Assembly (NCBI GenBank): GCA_002506595.1
Contig: DAXV01000028.1
Span: forward strand, 1-12,833
Source: Acidilobaceae archaeon UBA158
GTDB lineage: Archaea; Thermoproteota; Thermoprotei_A; Sulfolobales; Acidilobaceae
Direction: 5' to 3'
DNA: 12,833 nucleotides
Shown: piece after piece, positions 1 to 6,468 of the stretch
Layout: each line of letters opens with the position of its first letter
Numbering within the stretch: the first letter of the stretch is position 1
Notes under the pieces: generated by a model
Seen by the model: the letters and a program-made list of their open reading frames with translations, nothing else
Told to the model about the DNA's origin: nothing
Databases searched by the model: none
Translations under genes and position numbers: made by a program

Positions 1-638
1 AATTCATTACCATTGAAATCTGGCCATAAAATGTCTGTAAAATACAGCTCAGCATAATTCACTAAAAGTGGAAAGAAACCGCTTATTCTATTTACTCCAC
101 CAGTCCTTATCAATAAATCAATTGGCTTTATATATAAAGATGGTAAACTAGTTTCACCTTTTCTTAAAAGATCTATTTCCCATTCCCCAGAATAACAATA
201 AGCTAAACTTAATACCCCTCTTTTTCTATCTTTAGTCTCTTCCTCAGTTTTTTCAATTTCTTTTAAAATAAAACTAGGTGGTATTCCTCTATCGCCAATT
301 ACTTTCACTGCTATATCGTTTTCTCTTAATTTCTCGTTATTTCTTATATATGAAAAACCTTCCTTGCTTAATTCGAATAAAAAGTCCAGCTCTTCTTTAC
401 TCCTTTTAGTGCAATTTTCATGACTTAACACGTAAACAGATGCATTATAAATACCATGGTCTATTATTTGATCTAATATACTTTTTAAATTATCAAAGCC
501 TTTTTTATATGCAGAAAAATAATCAAAGCCGTTCTTTTTTGCCCATCTTCTATTTCCATCTGGTATTATTCCTATATGAATTGGTAAATTTCTCGTTTTT
601 ATTCCCCTATGCTTTAAAATGCTGATTCTTCTTAATAT
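1..638 (-). CDS. uppS: cis-prenyltransferase (undecaprenyl/polyprenyl diphosphate synthase), 3' end cut by window
   Basis: This enzyme condenses isopentenyl diphosphate units into a long cis-polyprenyl diphosphate, the precursor of the dolichol-type lipid carrier used for archaeal N-glycosylation. Translating the minus strand gives the family landmarks in order: HIGIIPDGNRRWAKKNG with the catalytic Asp, a VYVLSHEN segment (usual form YAFSTEN), LIRTGG, and YAELYFTDILWPDF near the left edge. The last residues of the protein lie outside the window. The frame is closed upstream by TAA at 647-645, and no ATG, GTG or TTG occurs between that stop and the first motif. The 5' end given here is an ATA at 638-636; ATC 626, ATT 620, or ACG 596 (6 nt after AGGGGA at 608-603) are alternatives. 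Family identity is secure; the start is not. It is divergent from the thiL-like gene. Confidence 0.88.
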   Translation of the reverse strand, partial: MLRRISILKHRGIKTRNLPIHIGIIPDGNRRWAKKNGFDYFSAYKKGFDNLKSILDQIIDHGIYNASVYVLSHENCTKRSKEELDFLFELSKEGFSYIRNNEKLRENDIAVKVIGDRGIPPSFILKEIEKTEEETKDRKRGVLSLAYCYSGEWEIDLLRKGETSLPSLYIKPIDLLIRTGGVNRISGFFPLLVNYAELYFTDILWPDFNGNE

Positions 639-729
639 ATCTTTTTAAAATTGCTTTTTTAAATTTTATTTTTTACACCAAATTGGGGGATAAAGGCTGG
701 AAGAATGGAAAAAATTAATCAATGAAGTT

Positions 730-1590
730 ATGAAAAACAGCAAAAATGAATGGTGTAAAGATTATGATGCATGTCCATTAGAAGATTTTTTAATAAACAT
801 AGATGGTTATGCATCATCAAGGAGCAAATTACCATGGATGACATATGAGGATTGGGCATTCAAAGCGGCTCTAGCATCTACAAGCGATGTTATTGTTTCA
901 GGAGGAAAACCAATAGCATTATCTTATAGTGTGGGAGCAACAGATGAAAACGTATTAGAATCAGTATCGTTAGGCATAGGAAAGGCATCTGAATTTTTAA
1001 AAAGTATCGTTTTAAAAGGAGATACCAATAGGTCAATGAATGATCCATGGATAGATGTTGTATCTATCGGAAAAATGATAAATAGAAAATTTGTTAAAAG
1101 AAGTGGCGCAAAAAAAGGAGACTACTTAATACAAATAGGTTATTTGGGTTATGGTTCATTATCTCAAAAACTATTGGAAGAAAAAATAAATATTAATGAT
1201 ATAGATAAAAAACTTTTAGATAAAACTATATTGCCTGATCTTCAGATAAATGCATATATTCCTATAAGCAAGTATGCAACATCTTCTTCAGATAATAGCG
1301 ATGGATGGATTTCAACGCTTTACAATATTTCCCTTTCAAGCAATGTAAAGATTTTATTAGAAGCGATAGAAATGGACCCAATTCTTAGAAATTATATTAA
1401 TGAAGAGGAAGCATTATATAGCTGGGAGGATTATAATTTTGCCGTAACAGTTAATGAGAAGAATTTAGATGAATTTTTAGAAGAATGCAAAAAATTAAAC
1501 ATTAGGTGTTTTATAGTAGGAAAAATAGACTATGGATTAGGAGTATATTATAAAAATAAAAAAATTGAAAATCGTGGCTGGTCGTGGTAG
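730..1590 (+). CDS. thiL: ThiL-like thiamine-monophosphate kinase (AIR synthase/PurM superfamily)
   Basis: Likely phosphorylates thiamine monophosphate to thiamine diphosphate with ATP in the cytoplasm. ThiL landmarks are present in degenerate form: DYDAC at residues 11-15, NIDGY 23-27 (usual TTDM), SDVIVSGGKP 52-61, KGDTNRS 96-102, SSDNSDGW 186-193 (usual AIDISDGL) and WEDYNF 232-237 (usual GGEDYEL). At 286 residues it is slightly shorter than bacterial ThiL. The loss of the two glycines before EDY and the altered N-terminal metal motif leave room for another PurM-superfamily reaction. The ATG at 730 has no clear ribosome binding site. A GGGGGA at 685-690 sits 6 nt before an in-frame CTG (697), which would add 11 residues (LEEWKKLINEV). 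The AGOG gene follows immediately, so the two are probably co-transcribed. Confidence 0.65.
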   Translation: MKNSKNEWCKDYDACPLEDFLINIDGYASSRSKLPWMTYEDWAFKAALASTSDVIVSGGKPIALSYSVGATDENVLESVSLGIGKASEFLKSIVLKGDTNRSMNDPWIDVVSIGKMINRKFVKRSGAKKGDYLIQIGYLGYGSLSQKLLEEKININDIDKKLLDKTILPDLQINAYIPISKYATSSSDNSDGWISTLYNISLSSNVKILLEAIEMDPILRNYINEEEALYSWEDYNFAVTVNEKNLDEFLEECKKLNIRCFIVGKIDYGLGVYYKNKKIENRGWSW

Positions 1591-1591
1591 A

Positions 1592-2446
1592 ATGAATATA
1601 AATGAAGCGAGAATAAATATTGTTTCAGAATCAATAAAAAATTTTGGATTAGATAACATATTGCTTTTAGAAGAAAAACTTGATCCACAATTTGAATATA
1701 TTCAAAGACTTAAAGAAAAAGTTGGAAAAAATTATGCAACTATATATTCTTTGCTAGTTTCCTTAATTAGCTATAAGTTAGCAATGAAAGGAGAAGAATG
1801 GTGGAAATGCTTTTCTGAATATTTGTCTGAAAAAGGTAAACCTAAAAATTTTGATGAAGCAGTTAACAACTTAACAAATTTCGTTAAAGATTGTAAAGGA
1901 TCTATTATAGGTAGATCTATAAAAATGAAAAGAATAGAAAAAGTTGTTAATGGATCAAAAGATTTATTATTAGAAATTTTAAATAATCCTGAAATTGTTA
2001 TAGAGAAGCCTGATAAAATAATGAAAAATATAGCTAGGTCTTTAAATAGTGAAGAATGGAAGAAAACAATAACTTTTTCAATAAAGATGTCATATTATTC
2101 TATAAAAAATAGAGGAGAATTAAAGCCATTAACCATTTCTATACCTATGCCAATAGATATAAGGATCTCATGCATTTCGTATACAAGTGGTATAGTTGAA
2201 AGTAATTCATACAAGGAAATTTTTAAGAAACCGAGAATTGCTATAGAAGCATGGGATATGGTATCAAAATTAAGTAATATACCTCAAATCCATTTAGATA
2301 GTCTTTTATGGATTATAGGAAGAAATCTTATTGAATTTGGGTTAAAAGAAGCTAGGGAAAGTGCAGAAAAAATATTGATTAGTTTTTTTGATAAAAATAA
2401 AGTTAATGATTTGCTAAATAATTTATTTTATAAAGAATGTAAATAA
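1592..2446 (+). CDS. agog: Archaeal 8-oxoguanine DNA glycosylase/lyase (AGOG family)
   Basis: A base-excision repair enzyme that removes 8-oxoguanine and cuts the abasic site, from the archaeal AGOG branch of the helix-hairpin-helix glycosylases. Recognisable segments are DPQFEYI (31-37), LLVSLISYKLAMKGEEWW (54-71), GRSIKMKR (107-114), KKTITFSIKMSYY (157-169), IPMPIDIRIS (184-193) and IPQIHLDSLLWIIGR (230-244). By comparison with remembered AGOG sequence, the catalytic lysine should be K158 and the aspartate D189, 31 residues apart. The ATG at 1592 lies one base after the stop of the thiL-like gene, follows GGTAG, and matches the family N-terminus. An in-frame ATG at 1565 would add nine residues and overlap the upstream gene. 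Length is 284 residues, typical to slightly long for the family. Confidence 0.85.
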   Translation: MNINEARINIVSESIKNFGLDNILLLEEKLDPQFEYIQRLKEKVGKNYATIYSLLVSLISYKLAMKGEEWWKCFSEYLSEKGKPKNFDEAVNNLTNFVKDCKGSIIGRSIKMKRIEKVVNGSKDLLLEILNNPEIVIEKPDKIMKNIARSLNSEEWKKTITFSIKMSYYSIKNRGELKPLTISIPMPIDIRISCISYTSGIVESNSYKEIFKKPRIAIEAWDMVSKLSNIPQIHLDSLLWIIGRNLIEFGLKEARESAEKILISFFDKNKVNDLLNNLFYKECK

Positions 2447-2470
2447 AAAATCAATAGTAAAATTTTAATA

Positions 2471-2501
2471 TTTAATTTATAATCTAGAAACAGGATAGGT
2501 G
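2471..2501 (+). promoter_or_regulatory. Promoter and ribosome binding site of rps8e
   Basis: A TATA-like TTTAATTTATAAT lies at 2471-2483, about 26-38 bases before the ATG at 2509, and GGTG at 2498-2501 sits 7 bases before that ATG. The 62-base gap after AGOG therefore has room for an independent S8e promoter. This is read by eye, with no start-site data. Confidence 0.45.
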
Positions 2502-2508
2502 TTAAAGA

Positions 2509-2892
2509 ATGGGAGTTTACCAATATAGAGATATTAAAAAGCCAAGCGGAGGATTAAGACATCTAGTCCACAAAAGAAAGAGAAGATACGCAATGGGAGA
2601 AATCTTTGTTCCAGCAGTTTTGCAAGAAAATGACGAAAAAATGATGAAAAGAGTTATGGGCGGCAATGTTAAGATATCCTTAAGGAAAGTTTCTAAAGCG
2701 ATAGTTACAGATAAAAATGGTAAAAGTAAAGTAGCTAAAATATTAAATGTTTTATCAACTCCATCAAATAGAGAATACGCAAAAAGAAACATAATAACTA
2801 AGGGAGCAATTATACAGACGAGTGAAGGAAAAGCAAGAGTTACTTCAAGACCAGGTCAAGACGGCGTGGTTAATGCAATCCTTATAGAATAA
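2509..2892 (+). CDS. rps8e: Small ribosomal subunit protein eS8 (S8e)
   Basis: An archaeal/eukaryotic-type component of the 30S subunit that binds 16S rRNA. The 127-residue product matches archaeal S8e in length and sequence: the basic N-terminus with SGGLRHLVHKRKRRYAMG, a central NVKISLRKVSKAIVTD, NVLSTPSNREYAKRNIITKGAII, and the terminal TSEGKARVTSRPGQDGVVNAILIE. The ATG follows GGTG with a 7-base spacer. The gene stands between a DNA glycosylase and speE. A nested inverted repeat begins at its stop codon. Confidence 0.97.
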   Translation: MGVYQYRDIKKPSGGLRHLVHKRKRRYAMGEIFVPAVLQENDEKMMKRVMGGNVKISLRKVSKAIVTDKNGKSKVAKILNVLSTPSNREYAKRNIITKGAIIQTSEGKARVTSRPGQDGVVNAILIE

Positions 2893-2938
2893 CTAAAAGT
2901 TTAGAAAACTTTTATTTCTAAACTGAAAACTTTTAGTT
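2891..2938. repeat. Nested inverted repeat between rps8e and speE
   Basis: A perfect 12-bp inverted repeat pairs 2891-2902 (AACTAAAAGTTT) with 2927-2938 (AAACTTTTAGTT). The left arm includes the last two bases of the rps8e stop codon. An inner 8-bp pair links 2900-2907 (TTTAGAAA) with 2915-2922 (TTTCTAAA). Superimposed is an 11-bp direct repeat GAAAACTTTTA at 2904-2914 and 2925-2935, 21 bp apart, which is two helical turns. It fills the whole gap before the speE ribosome binding site. It could be an operator/promoter element for speE or an RNA hairpin ending the rps8e transcript; sequence alone does not decide. Confidence 0.7.
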
Positions 2939-2949
2939 GAGTGAGAAGC

Positions 2950-3867
2950 ATGTCAACTAATTATCCATGGTATTGGATTATTGAGTGGAGCACTCCTGGA
3001 ACTGCCCATATGCATGCTGTTAATAAAGTGTATGCATATGGGCAATCAAAATTTCAAAAATGGACAGTAGTGGAATATGCTGATTTAGGAAAGGCTTTAG
3101 TAATAGATGGAAAAATTCAATCTTCTCTATATGACGAATTTGTTTACCACGAATCTTTAGTTCAACCTGCTATGATACTAAATGGTAATCCAAGAAAAGT
3201 ATTAATCTTAGGAGGAGGAGAGGGAGCAACAGCTAGAGAAGTTCTAAGGTTTAAATCTGTAGAAAAAGTTGATATGGTAGATATAGACGAACAAGTTGTA
3301 GAAGTTTGTAAAACATATTTGCCAGAATGGCACCAGAACTCATTTTATAATAAAAAAGTAAAGGTTATTATAGACGATGCGGAACATTATATTGATAATA
3401 CTAATGAAAAATATGACGTAATAATTTCAGATTTAGTAGATCCTGAAGAAGCTGGGCCTGCTGTGAGACTTTATACTAAGGAATTTTACAATAAAATAAT
3501 TAATAAGCTAGAGAAAAATGGAATTTTTGTCACTCAGTCAACAAGCCCAGTTTTAACTCCAACAGTTCATGCAGTAATCTATAATACTATAAAAAATGTG
3601 TTTAAATATGCATCAGCTTATTATACTTATATAAGGAGCTTTGAAGGTATTTGGGGATTTGTAATAGCATCAAACGATGTTAATGTTGAAAATATTAAAA
3701 ATATAGATGTAGAAAGCATGATTAACAAAATGGTGGAAGGCAAAAACAGATATTATGATAATGAATCTCATGTGCATATGTTTAATATACCTAAATACAT
3801 AAGGAATGTTTTAGAAAATGAAAAAAGAGTTTCAACACTAAAAGATCCTATTTATTTACCAGCTTAG
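2950..3867 (+). CDS. speE: Polyamine aminopropyltransferase (spermidine/thermospermine synthase family)
   Basis: Transfers an aminopropyl group from decarboxylated S-adenosylmethionine to a polyamine. Domains in order: N-terminal beta domain (1-80, with ALVIDGKIQSSLYDEFVYHESL at 49-70), then a Rossmann fold with GGGEGATAREVL at 88-99, the ribose-binding acidic segment DMVDIDEQV at 108-116, DDAEHY 142-147 and the catalytic segment SDLVDPEEAGPAVRLYTKEFY at 160-180. That last segment resembles ACL5/thermospermine synthases (DLADPxEGGPxxxLYT) more than classical spermidine synthases (DSSDPxGPA), so the product may be thermospermine or another long polyamine. The ATG at 2950 follows GAGTGAG; a GTG at 2941 would add three residues. 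Length is 305 residues. The stop codon overlaps that of the convergent puuE-like gene. Confidence 0.88.
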   Translation: MSTNYPWYWIIEWSTPGTAHMHAVNKVYAYGQSKFQKWTVVEYADLGKALVIDGKIQSSLYDEFVYHESLVQPAMILNGNPRKVLILGGGEGATAREVLRFKSVEKVDMVDIDEQVVEVCKTYLPEWHQNSFYNKKVKVIIDDAEHYIDNTNEKYDVIISDLVDPEEAGPAVRLYTKEFYNKIINKLEKNGIFVTQSTSPVLTPTVHAVIYNTIKNVFKYASAYYTYIRSFEGIWGFVIASNDVNVENIKNIDVESMINKMVEGKNRYYDNESHVHMFNIPKYIRNVLENEKRVSTLKDPIYLPA

Positions 3868-4751
3868 CTTTTTGTTTCATTTTTCTTAAAATTTTTAATC
3901 CAAAAATCTGCTATTTCTTCTCTTTTTGCAATCCATACATCAAACGACTTTATATATTTTAGGAAATCTCTTAACGCCTTTACTCTTCCAGGCCTTCCAA
4001 TAATTCTTACATGCATTCCTATACTCATCATTTTCGATTCATATTTAGACTCTTCATATAATTGATCAAATGTATCTTTGGCATAGGAGAAAAATTCTTC
4101 CGCAGTTGAAAACCTATTCATTGGATACAAGAAGTGAAAATCGTTCAAATCTGGAGTATAAGGAATTATTAAGAAATCTTTATAAAAATATGGTAAATCA
4201 TCGTTATATGCATCAGAATCGTAAACAAATCCTAAGGCTTTAACTATATCTATAGTGTTTTCACTAGGCTCCCTCGCATAATATCCCTTTGGCTTATAAC
4301 CTGTTATATTTTGGATTATTTCTATAGATTTTTGGATTTGCCTTTTTTCTTCATCATAGCTTAATCTATAGTTTTCAAACCATCTTAATCCATGATCAAC
4401 AATCTCATGGCCTTCATCAACTATAGCTTTCGCTGCGCTAGGATTTAATTCTAAGGTATGTGCAACAGCGAAAAAAGTTGCTTTTACATTAAATTCTTTA
4501 AGAATTTTTAAAATTCTCCATATAGAAACCCTAGTCCCATATTCATAAACACTTTCTAAACCAACATCCCTCTGTTTCACATCTATAGGAGGGAATTCTC
4601 CTATTGATTCAACTATTCCGTCTACATTGTATGAATGTTCTGAACCACATTCATAATTAAATACAAGATTTACAGCTAGTCCTTTATTACCTGGCCATTT
4701 AAAATCTGGGTATTTTCCATTATACCCGACAAAATCCCTCTCATATACCAA
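3864..4751 (-). CDS. puuE: PuuE-type allantoinase / NodB-fold polysaccharide deacetylase family hydrolase
   Basis: Resembles the PuuE group of NodB-fold hydrolases, which in bacteria open the allantoin ring in purine breakdown. Family signatures run the full length: ERDFVGYNGKYPDFKWPG near the N-terminus, NYECGSE (usual NYEEGGE), ESVYEYGTR, GHEIVDHGLRWFENY (usual GHEIASHGLRW), REPSENT, YDSDAYNDDLPYF, PYTPDLNDFHF, KMMSIGMHVRIIGRPGR and a C-terminal REEIADFW. The start is taken as TTG at 4751, since GGGGAG at 4762-4757 lies 5 bases upstream and the protein then begins just before the conserved segment. A TTG at 4775 would add eight residues. The product is 295 residues, close to PuuE size. No other purine-degradation gene is visible here, so the substrate is uncertain; another cyclic amide is possible. 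Confidence 0.8.
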   Translation of the reverse strand: MVYERDFVGYNGKYPDFKWPGNKGLAVNLVFNYECGSEHSYNVDGIVESIGEFPPIDVKQRDVGLESVYEYGTRVSIWRILKILKEFNVKATFFAVAHTLELNPSAAKAIVDEGHEIVDHGLRWFENYRLSYDEEKRQIQKSIEIIQNITGYKPKGYYAREPSENTIDIVKALGFVYDSDAYNDDLPYFYKDFLIIPYTPDLNDFHFLYPMNRFSTAEEFFSYAKDTFDQLYEESKYESKMMSIGMHVRIIGRPGRVKALRDFLKYIKSFDVWIAKREEIADFWIKNFKKNETKS

Positions 4752-4756
4752 TTTTT

Positions 4757-4762
4757 CTCCCC
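4757..4762 (-). promoter_or_regulatory. Ribosome binding site that decides the puuE-like start
   Basis: GGGGAG on the minus strand lies 5 bases before the TTG at 4751-4749. This favours that start over the TTG at 4775, which has only AT-rich sequence in front of it. Confidence 0.55.
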
Positions 4763-4780
4763 AATATATTAACAATTTTT

Positions 4781-4849
4781 AATATTTTAATATTTTTGAA
4801 TATTTTCAGTTCTCTGAGAGCTATTTTTAATAATTATATAATTGGTGAT
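4781..4849 (+). promoter_or_regulatory. Upstream region of the ced operon: AATATTTT repeats, palindrome and ribosome binding site
   Basis: Between the divergent puuE-like gene and cedA1 there are three copies of AATATTTT (4781, 4789, 4799) and a near-palindrome AGTTCTCTGAGAGCT at 4808-4822 with 7-bp arms and one mismatch. These are followed by the TATA-like run TTTTTAATAATTATATAAT around 4824-4842 and GGTGAT at 4844-4849, just ahead of the ATG at 4853. The palindrome is the only non-AT-rich element and is an operator candidate. No regulator is identified. Confidence 0.4.
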
Positions 4850-4852
4850 AAA

Positions 4853-5092
4853 ATGGATTTAATAACATTTGTTCAACAACTTACCGAAAGAATAACAGCT
4901 TTAGCATGGGCTATGTTTCTTTTAACGTGGAGTATAGGATGGACTTTAAGAGGATCCCCAATACCTATAAATAAGTTAAAGAAAGTAGGAAGTGGGTTAA
5001 TTGAAGACTCTATATGGGCTGCATTTTGGCTTGCAATAGGCTCATCATTATTCAGCTTCATAGTATATATTGTTAATTTAATAACTGGTTGA
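4853..5092 (+). CDS. cedA1: CedA1-like small two-helix membrane protein, pilin-like part of the DNA-import system
   Basis: A 79-residue protein with two hydrophobic helices (about 14-34 and 50-76) joined by a short basic loop, PIPINKLKKVGSGLI. That is the hairpin layout of VirB2/TrbC-type conjugative pilins. Its place directly ahead of a polytopic membrane protein and a VirB4/HerA-type ATPase matches CedA1 of the crenarchaeal Ced DNA importer. There is no cleavable signal sequence and no cysteine. The ATG at 4853 is chosen because GGTGAT ends 3 bases before it; an in-frame TTG at 4796 would add 19 residues without support. Its 36-54 segment is nearly repeated at residues 27-45 of the next protein. 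The assignment rests on context and layout more than on direct similarity to a remembered sequence. Confidence 0.65.
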   Translation: MDLITFVQQLTERITALAWAMFLLTWSIGWTLRGSPIPINKLKKVGSGLIEDSIWAAFWLAIGSSLFSFIVYIVNLITG

Positions 5093-5097
5093 TAAAA

Positions 5098-6468
5098 ATG
5101 AACAATTTTTATTATATATTGGCAATGAATTTATCACTCCTAACTTTCTATATAGGAGTATTAATAATAGCTTTACCTATACCAATTAAAGGACTTAAAA
5201 AGTGGGGGCCTTCTTTAATAAAAGACTCGATATTATCATTTATTATTATAATATCAATATATTTTATCTATAATTATATTAATAATTTTGCTAATTCTTT
5301 AGGAGGATCATGGGGATATTTTAATTTATGGTATTCTAATGCATTCTCTTTGAGCATAACAATGAAAGCATTCTTGTTAGAATTATCAGCATTATCATTA
5401 AAAATACCTATTGCATCTCAAATAAGATCATTAATAAGCCCAATAAATGATGCATTAACTGCTGAAATAATTTTTCTAGCTGGTTTATGGGGAATATATT
5501 TTATTGTAAATTCATTAGGTCAAACATTACTTATGTTTGGCATTATTTTATATTCTATACCATTTCGAATATCAAGAGATGCAGGAGCATGGTTTATATC
5601 ATTTATATTAGTATTTAGTATTGGATTGCAATTGCTACCTGTTTTTGCAACCAATTTAACAGAATCAGCTGGAGTTAACTTAAATGGACAAGCTATGAGC
5701 TTAGGTTTAACTTTTGTAAACGCAAAGGCAACTTATCATAATAATCCAATAAAAAATTCCTTAATCTATGTTTATACTTATAACAATTCATATAAACAAA
5801 TAGCATTATATAAAACTAATGATAATGGCCAAATAATTAGCCCTTATTATGGAGACGAATTACCACTTCCTAGCGAAGTACCATCATATATTTTTTCGGT
5901 AATTGACAACGTTGCATTTAAACTATTTCCATACCCATTTTATCCTTATAATTTAACCTTTAGTAATCAAGAATTTAATCTATATACGAACAATATATTA
6001 TATGAGAATGAAAATTATACCGTAGCTTTTGAAGTAAACGGTAACTATAGCTCATATGTCGAAGGAAATAAAGTTTACATTGTAGGTAATGGAGGATATG
6101 TAGAGATAAGAGCATTAAATGGATGTGTTTCAAATTTAACTCATATAAATTCCGTGGAATATTTTGGTGAATGGAACTTTTACAATTTGAAAGGATATTA
6201 TTATAAATTCGTACCAGACAACCAAAGCAATACTTATTTATCATTTACAATAAATAATTGTAAAGTTCCTAAATTAAATGTTAAATATGAAGATTATGCA
6301 AATAATTATCTAGGTTTAGAAAACATATTAACGCCATCGATTTTAGAATATTTACTTCTTTATTATATTACAGTTCCTTTAATGTATTTCTCTTTATTGA
6401 TTTCAGTAACATATGGTTTAGCAAGATTGCTAGGAGGTAGAAGAGGTATTATACCAAGAGTGATATAA
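5098..6468 (+). CDS. cedA: CedA-like polytopic membrane protein, probable DNA-import channel
   Basis: A 456-residue membrane protein. Hydrophobic segments lie at about 5-27, 43-60, 121-140, 143-158 and 164-186, with an amphipathic stretch at 82-105. A large hydrophilic, Asn/Tyr-rich region of about 220 residues (187-405) follows, then a final helix at about 415-442 and a basic tail GGRRGIIPRVI. The hydrophilic region has at least seven N-glycosylation sequons (e.g. NLT at 186), so it is probably outside the cell. Residues 13-45 align without gaps to CedA1 22-54. CedA is the proposed channel of the Ced DNA importer. The ATG at 5098 follows GGTTGAT, which overlaps the cedA1 stop; TTG 5089 would add three residues. 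Its stop overlaps the cedB ATG by one base. Confidence 0.72.
   Translation: MNNFYYILAMNLSLLTFYIGVLIIALPIPIKGLKKWGPSLIKDSILSFIIIISIYFIYNYINNFANSLGGSWGYFNLWYSNAFSLSITMKAFLLELSALSLKIPIASQIRSLISPINDALTAEIIFLAGLWGIYFIVNSLGQTLLMFGIILYSIPFRISRDAGAWFISFILVFSIGLQLLPVFATNLTESAGVNLNGQAMSLGLTFVNAKATYHNNPIKNSLIYVYTYNNSYKQIALYKTNDNGQIISPYYGDELPLPSEVPSYIFSVIDNVAFKLFPYPFYPYNLTFSNQEFNLYTNNILYENENYTVAFEVNGNYSSYVEGNKVYIVGNGGYVEIRALNGCVSNLTHINSVEYFGEWNFYNLKGYYYKFVPDNQSNTYLSFTINNCKVPKLNVKYEDYANNYLGLENILTPSILEYLLLYYITVPLMYFSLLISVTYGLARLLGGRRGIIPRVI

Noticed and set aside
440..625. Plus-strand open frame opposite uppS
   Set aside because: It lies antisense to the clearly conserved prenyltransferase motifs and shows only Phe/Leu/Tyr-rich shadow sequence.
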